DNA from: Fimbriimonadales bacterium
GTDB taxonomy: Bacteria; Armatimonadota; Fimbriimonadia; Fimbriimonadales; Fimbriimonadaceae
Assembly: GCA_026392145.1 (NCBI GenBank)
Contig: JAPLCS010000399.1
Coordinates: 1-7,457 of the forward strand
Reading direction: 5' to 3'
Length of the DNA: 7,457 nucleotides
Shown: in pieces, positions 4,835-7,457 of the stretch
Numbering within the stretch: the stretch's first letter is position 1
How the letters are laid out: each line of letters begins with the position of its first letter
Translations under genes and position numbers: made by a program
The notes under the pieces: model-generated
The model's input: only the letters and a program-made list of their open reading frames with translations
Database searches by the model: none
Told to the model about the DNA's origin: nothing

Positions 4835-6007
4835 ATGATTGATCGCTATTGCACCCCCGCTATGAACGCCATATGGTCTCGACAGGCGAAGTATCAACGC
4901 TGGCAAGATGTTGAAATTGCGATTTGTGAGGGCTGGGCTGAAGTTGGTGTGGTGCCTGCTGGTGACTTGTCTGAGATACAGTCTGTGACGAGTTACGACG
5001 TGATTGACACCGCCTCGGCGATGATGCTTCGGGATTCTTGTTCGGTGCTGTTGGAATCGGCGGGTAAGTTGCGAGAGACGATTTTGGGACTTGCGCAGGA
5101 GCATATGGGTACTCCTTGTATTGGTCGAACCCATGGGATTCATGCTGAGCCGGTTACGTTTGGTTTTAAGTGTTCTAACTGGTTGGCGGAACTGGACAGA
5201 AACATAGTTCGGATTCGTGAGTGCAAACGAGATTTGAGCTTTGGCAAGATCAGCGGTGCGGTGGGTATTCACGCGGTTGTTGATCCGGCGATGGAAGTTT
5301 CGGTTCTTAAGCGATTGGGCCTTGAGCAAGAGCCGGCTTCGACTCAGATTGTGAATCGGGATAAGCATGCCAACTTTTTGAATACGTTGGCTCTCTTGGG
5401 AGCTGGATTGGAGCGAATTGCGACTGAGCTGAGAAACCTTCAGCGAACGGAGATTCTTGAGGTTCAGGAAGCGTTTGCGGCGGGGCAGACGGGAAGTAGC
5501 GCAATGCCGCATAAGCGAAATCCTTGGAACAGTGAGACGGTTTGTGGGCTTGCTCGCTTGTTGAGAGGGAATGCCATGGCGATGTTGGAGAGCGTGGCAA
5601 CTTGGCACGAGCGAGACCTTACGAATTCTTCGTTGGAGCGGGTGATTTTCCCGGATTCATGTCAGTTGGCTGACTTTATGTTGAATCGAATGAACCGAAT
5701 TTTGTCTGGGTTGGTGGTGATGCCAGAAAACATGCAGACCAATCTTCGGAAGATGGGAGATTTGGTGTTCAGCGAGCACCTGATGGTGGCTTTGGTCGGT
5801 AAGGGTTTGAGCCGGGCGGCTGCTTATAAGGTTGCACAGAGGAACGCGGCAATGGCGTGGGATGGTCACGATTTCAAGAGTTCGGTTCAAGAGGATGAGA
5901 CGGTGAAGCAACATCTTTCTTCCGAAGAGATTGAGCACATTTTTAGCTTGGATCATCATTTGCGAAATGCCCAGTTTACGCTCGATGCGGTCTTGAAGCA
6001 GTTCTGA
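4835..6007 (+). CDS. purB: PurB-like adenylosuccinate lyase with an in-frame 41-residue gap
   Basis: PurB removes fumarate from SAICAR and adenylosuccinate in purine synthesis; it is a tetramer of the aspartase/fumarase superfamily. From ATG 4835 the product is 390 residues. It starts MIDRYCTPAMNAIW and keeps TSYDVIDTA, RTHGIHAEP (H100), GKISGAVG (137-144), GSSAMPHKRNP (220-230, K227) and WHERD. In my recalled alignment to B. subtilis PurB (431 aa), every later motif is offset by exactly 41: H100 is H141, K227 is K268, E234 is E275. The gap lies at residues 46-51 (about 4970-4990), between GDLSEIQ and SVTSYDV. It removes the TRHDVVAF segment (H68) and the HYGL segment (H89). The enzyme may be inactive, or this may be an assembly gap. 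TTG 4826 is an alternative start with AAGGT six bases upstream. Confidence 0.88.
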   Translation: MIDRYCTPAMNAIWSRQAKYQRWQDVEIAICEGWAEVGVVPAGDLSEIQSVTSYDVIDTASAMMLRDSCSVLLESAGKLRETILGLAQEHMGTPCIGRTHGIHAEPVTFGFKCSNWLAELDRNIVRIRECKRDLSFGKISGAVGIHAVVDPAMEVSVLKRLGLEQEPASTQIVNRDKHANFLNTLALLGAGLERIATELRNLQRTEILEVQEAFAAGQTGSSAMPHKRNPWNSETVCGLARLLRGNAMAMLESVATWHERDLTNSSLERVIFPDSCQLADFMLNRMNRILSGLVVMPENMQTNLRKMGDLVFSEHLMVALVGKGLSRAAAYKVAQRNAAMAWDGHDFKSSVQEDETVKQHLSSEEIEHIFSLDHHLRNAQFTLDAVLKQF

Positions 6008-6034
6008 TTGATGGCTGGTTGAGCGTTAGGGGGC
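6008..6034. other. Short convergent gap between purB and lat
   Basis: Only 27 bases separate the two stop codons. No hairpin with a U-tract was found, so termination may lie inside the opposite gene or rely on Rho. Confidence 0.5.
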
Positions 6035-7414
6035 TTATGCCACTGATGTGAGTGCGCTGTCTAGGAGGTTGATGAATCGCGTGATGTCTTCTGCGGTTAC
6101 CGACAGGTTAGGTCGGGTGCGGATGGTTCGGTCTCCGGCTCCGAGTAGTAACAGACCGTAGTTGTCTCGGGCTGATTTTACGAGTGTTGATTTTCGCTCT
6201 GGAGAGTCTAGCGAGAATCCTTGATAGAGTCCCATTCCTCTGACGTTGTGCATGAATGTGTGTTTGCCTTCAAGCTTTTTGAGCCCTTGGGCAAGGAGTT
6301 CACCATTGATGGAGGCTTTTTCGATGAGGTTTTCCGATTCGATGATTTCAACTTCTCGGCAGACTCTCACCATGTCGGCGAGGTTTCCGCCCCAGGTTGA
6401 GTCTAGGACTCCGACATCTTTGAGTGGTTCGAGCATGTAGATGATGCCGTTGCCCCATTTCTTTCCGCTTGCAATTGCCATGGGTGGGTGAGGGAGTGTG
6501 AAGTGATCTATTGCCCACATTTTGCCGGTGGCACCAAGTCCGGTTTGGACTTCATCGAACGCCATGTAGACGTTGTATTGGTGGCAGAGTTTGGAGAGTC
6601 CTTGGAAGAATTCGGGGAGGGCGACTCGATTTCCACCTGCTCCTTGGATGGGTTCGACAATCATTCCCACGATGTCGTCGGACATTTGTTGTAAGACAGA
6701 TTCGACTTTTTCGAGGCACTTTTCGACAAAGGAGAGATTATCTGCGCGGGAGAGCCGGGAGTCGAAGGAGGGAAAGGGAAGTTGTAGGTTTCCGGGCGGA
6801 CCGAGTCCAACAAAATCTTTTGTAGCGACTGGATCGACGGTTTGGGTGACGCCTAGTGCGTAGACGGTTCTGCCGTGAAATGCTCGGTCGAAGTAGATGA
6901 AGCGCCGGTTGCCAGGTATTTTTCCCTGGCTCATGCACTTCATGTTGTACTTGGCGATGAGGTATTTCATCATGTTTTCGATTGCTTCGGCACCCGAGTT
7001 CACCACATAGACCTCTAGGTTTGGATTTTGCATCACTAGGGGCGCGTGCCGGTAGATGAGGCGGTAGTAGTCGAGGCATTCTTTGGTGACGAAATCTGGA
7101 TTGGCGACTTTATTATTGGCGGCGGTAATGAGGCGCTTGATGTAGGCCGGGTCTAGAAGACCGGGGTGGTTATGCCCGATGAGTTTTGAGCCGTAGTAAC
7201 CTGCCCAGTCGAACAGTTCTTGGCCATCTACGGTGAATAGCTTCATACCGCTTCCTTTTTCGAGGTCTATGGCAAATGGGTAAGGTTCGGCGATGACGTA
7301 ATTCCCCAACTCTTCTAGCATGGCCGCTGAGATTGGGCCTGGAAAGTTGGATTGAGTTGATTCTGAACCAGGATTTGAGGCGTACTCGGGCACAGATGAA
7401 TGGTGGGGAATCAC
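6035..7414 (-). CDS. lat: L-lysine 6-aminotransferase (class III, PLP-dependent), 459 aa
   Basis: The enzyme moves the epsilon-amino group of L-lysine to 2-oxoglutarate, giving 2-aminoadipate semialdehyde (in equilibrium with piperideine carboxylate) and glutamate. Class III motifs are in order: FPGPISAAMLEEL (24-36), NSGAEAIENMMKY (139-151), FDRAFHGRT (175-183), VEPIQGAGGNR (253-263), AFDEVQTG (285-292, with the PLP-binding D287), and SGKKW with K318 as the likely PLP lysine. DSTWGGNLADMVR (338-350) and the late GDRTIRTRPNLSV (about 433-445) match the mycobacterial LAT (Rv3290c) pattern, so this is LAT rather than an ornithine or GABA aminotransferase. The length is normal. The start is GTG 7414, with AAAAGGT about 12 bases upstream. 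It is convergent with purB and is not in an operon within the window. Confidence 0.85.
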   Translation of the reverse strand: MIPHHSSVPEYASNPGSESTQSNFPGPISAAMLEELGNYVIAEPYPFAIDLEKGSGMKLFTVDGQELFDWAGYYGSKLIGHNHPGLLDPAYIKRLITAANNKVANPDFVTKECLDYYRLIYRHAPLVMQNPNLEVYVVNSGAEAIENMMKYLIAKYNMKCMSQGKIPGNRRFIYFDRAFHGRTVYALGVTQTVDPVATKDFVGLGPPGNLQLPFPSFDSRLSRADNLSFVEKCLEKVESVLQQMSDDIVGMIVEPIQGAGGNRVALPEFFQGLSKLCHQYNVYMAFDEVQTGLGATGKMWAIDHFTLPHPPMAIASGKKWGNGIIYMLEPLKDVGVLDSTWGGNLADMVRVCREVEIIESENLIEKASINGELLAQGLKKLEGKHTFMHNVRGMGLYQGFSLDSPERKSTLVKSARDNYGLLLLGAGDRTIRTRPNLSVTAEDITRFINLLDSALTSVA

Positions 7415-7440
7415 TGGAAGAGTGTACCTTTTGGGGGTGA

Positions 7441-7453
7441 TTTTGAACCTAAT
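7441..7453 (-). repeat. 13-base motif ATTAGGTTCAAAA upstream of lat (copy 2)
   Basis: The motif reads on the minus strand at 7453-7441, 26 bases before the GTG start of the aminotransferase gene at 7414. Copy 1 is at 4803-4815 upstream of purB. In both cases an AAAGGTA-like stretch follows. Confidence 0.3.
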
Positions 7454-7457
7454 GCAG

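Noticed and set aside
4787..5608. Long minus-strand frame of 273 codons opposite purB
   Set aside because: Shadow frame of purB with low-complexity Arg/Ser/Leu composition; purB motifs are unambiguous on the plus strand.
1..7457. Mu-like transposable ends or att sites flanking the block
   Set aside because: No TG...CA-bounded repeats, target duplication or tRNA was found at the block edges; the only strong repeat (4740-4777) sits at a promoter.

Overview
This is a bacterial chromosomal window with three parts: a short left flank, a compact block of phage-head-like genes on the minus strand (about 487-4740), and two metabolic genes on the right. The organism cannot be named from this sequence. 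Base composition is near 50% GC, TTG and GTG starts are common, and Shine-Dalgarno (SD) sites are present for some genes and absent for others, which points to a non-model lineage. No rRNA, tRNA, CRISPR array, transposase, integrase or clear att site was seen.

Left flank (1-486): the last 17 codons of a plus-strand gene, a possible 57-residue hydrophobic protein on the minus strand with a strong SD site, and a GC-rich inverted repeat beside a TATAAT box. The rest appears non-coding.

Middle (487-4740, all minus strand, transcribed right to left): a head-morphogenesis protease, a scaffold-like protein one frame away, a decoration (cement-like) protein, a Mu gpT-like major capsid protein, two small membrane-type proteins, a head-tail-connector-like protein, a possible head-closure protein, and a YafK/DpaA-type L,D-transpeptidase-fold enzyme. 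The order protease-scaffold-capsid-connector matches Mu-like head operons. No terminase, portal, minor head, tail, integrase or replication gene lies in the window, and the block starts directly against a purine-biosynthesis gene. Its reading frames are intact except for a +1 step between protease and scaffold. It may be a domesticated capsid locus, a split gene-transfer-agent-like locus, or a prophage remnant.

Between the block and purB, a perfect 9-bp inverted repeat spans a candidate minus-strand promoter and ends at the protease ATG. The transcript may therefore be leaderless and controlled by a dimeric regulator.

Right (4835-7414): purB-like adenylosuccinate lyase (plus) and L-lysine 6-aminotransferase (minus), convergent with 27 bases between stops. 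The PurB is 41 residues shorter than the Bacillus subtilis enzyme. The loss is one in-frame internal gap that removes the regions of two catalytic histidines, while the rest of the active site remains. Family comparisons here are from memory of the families, not from database searches.
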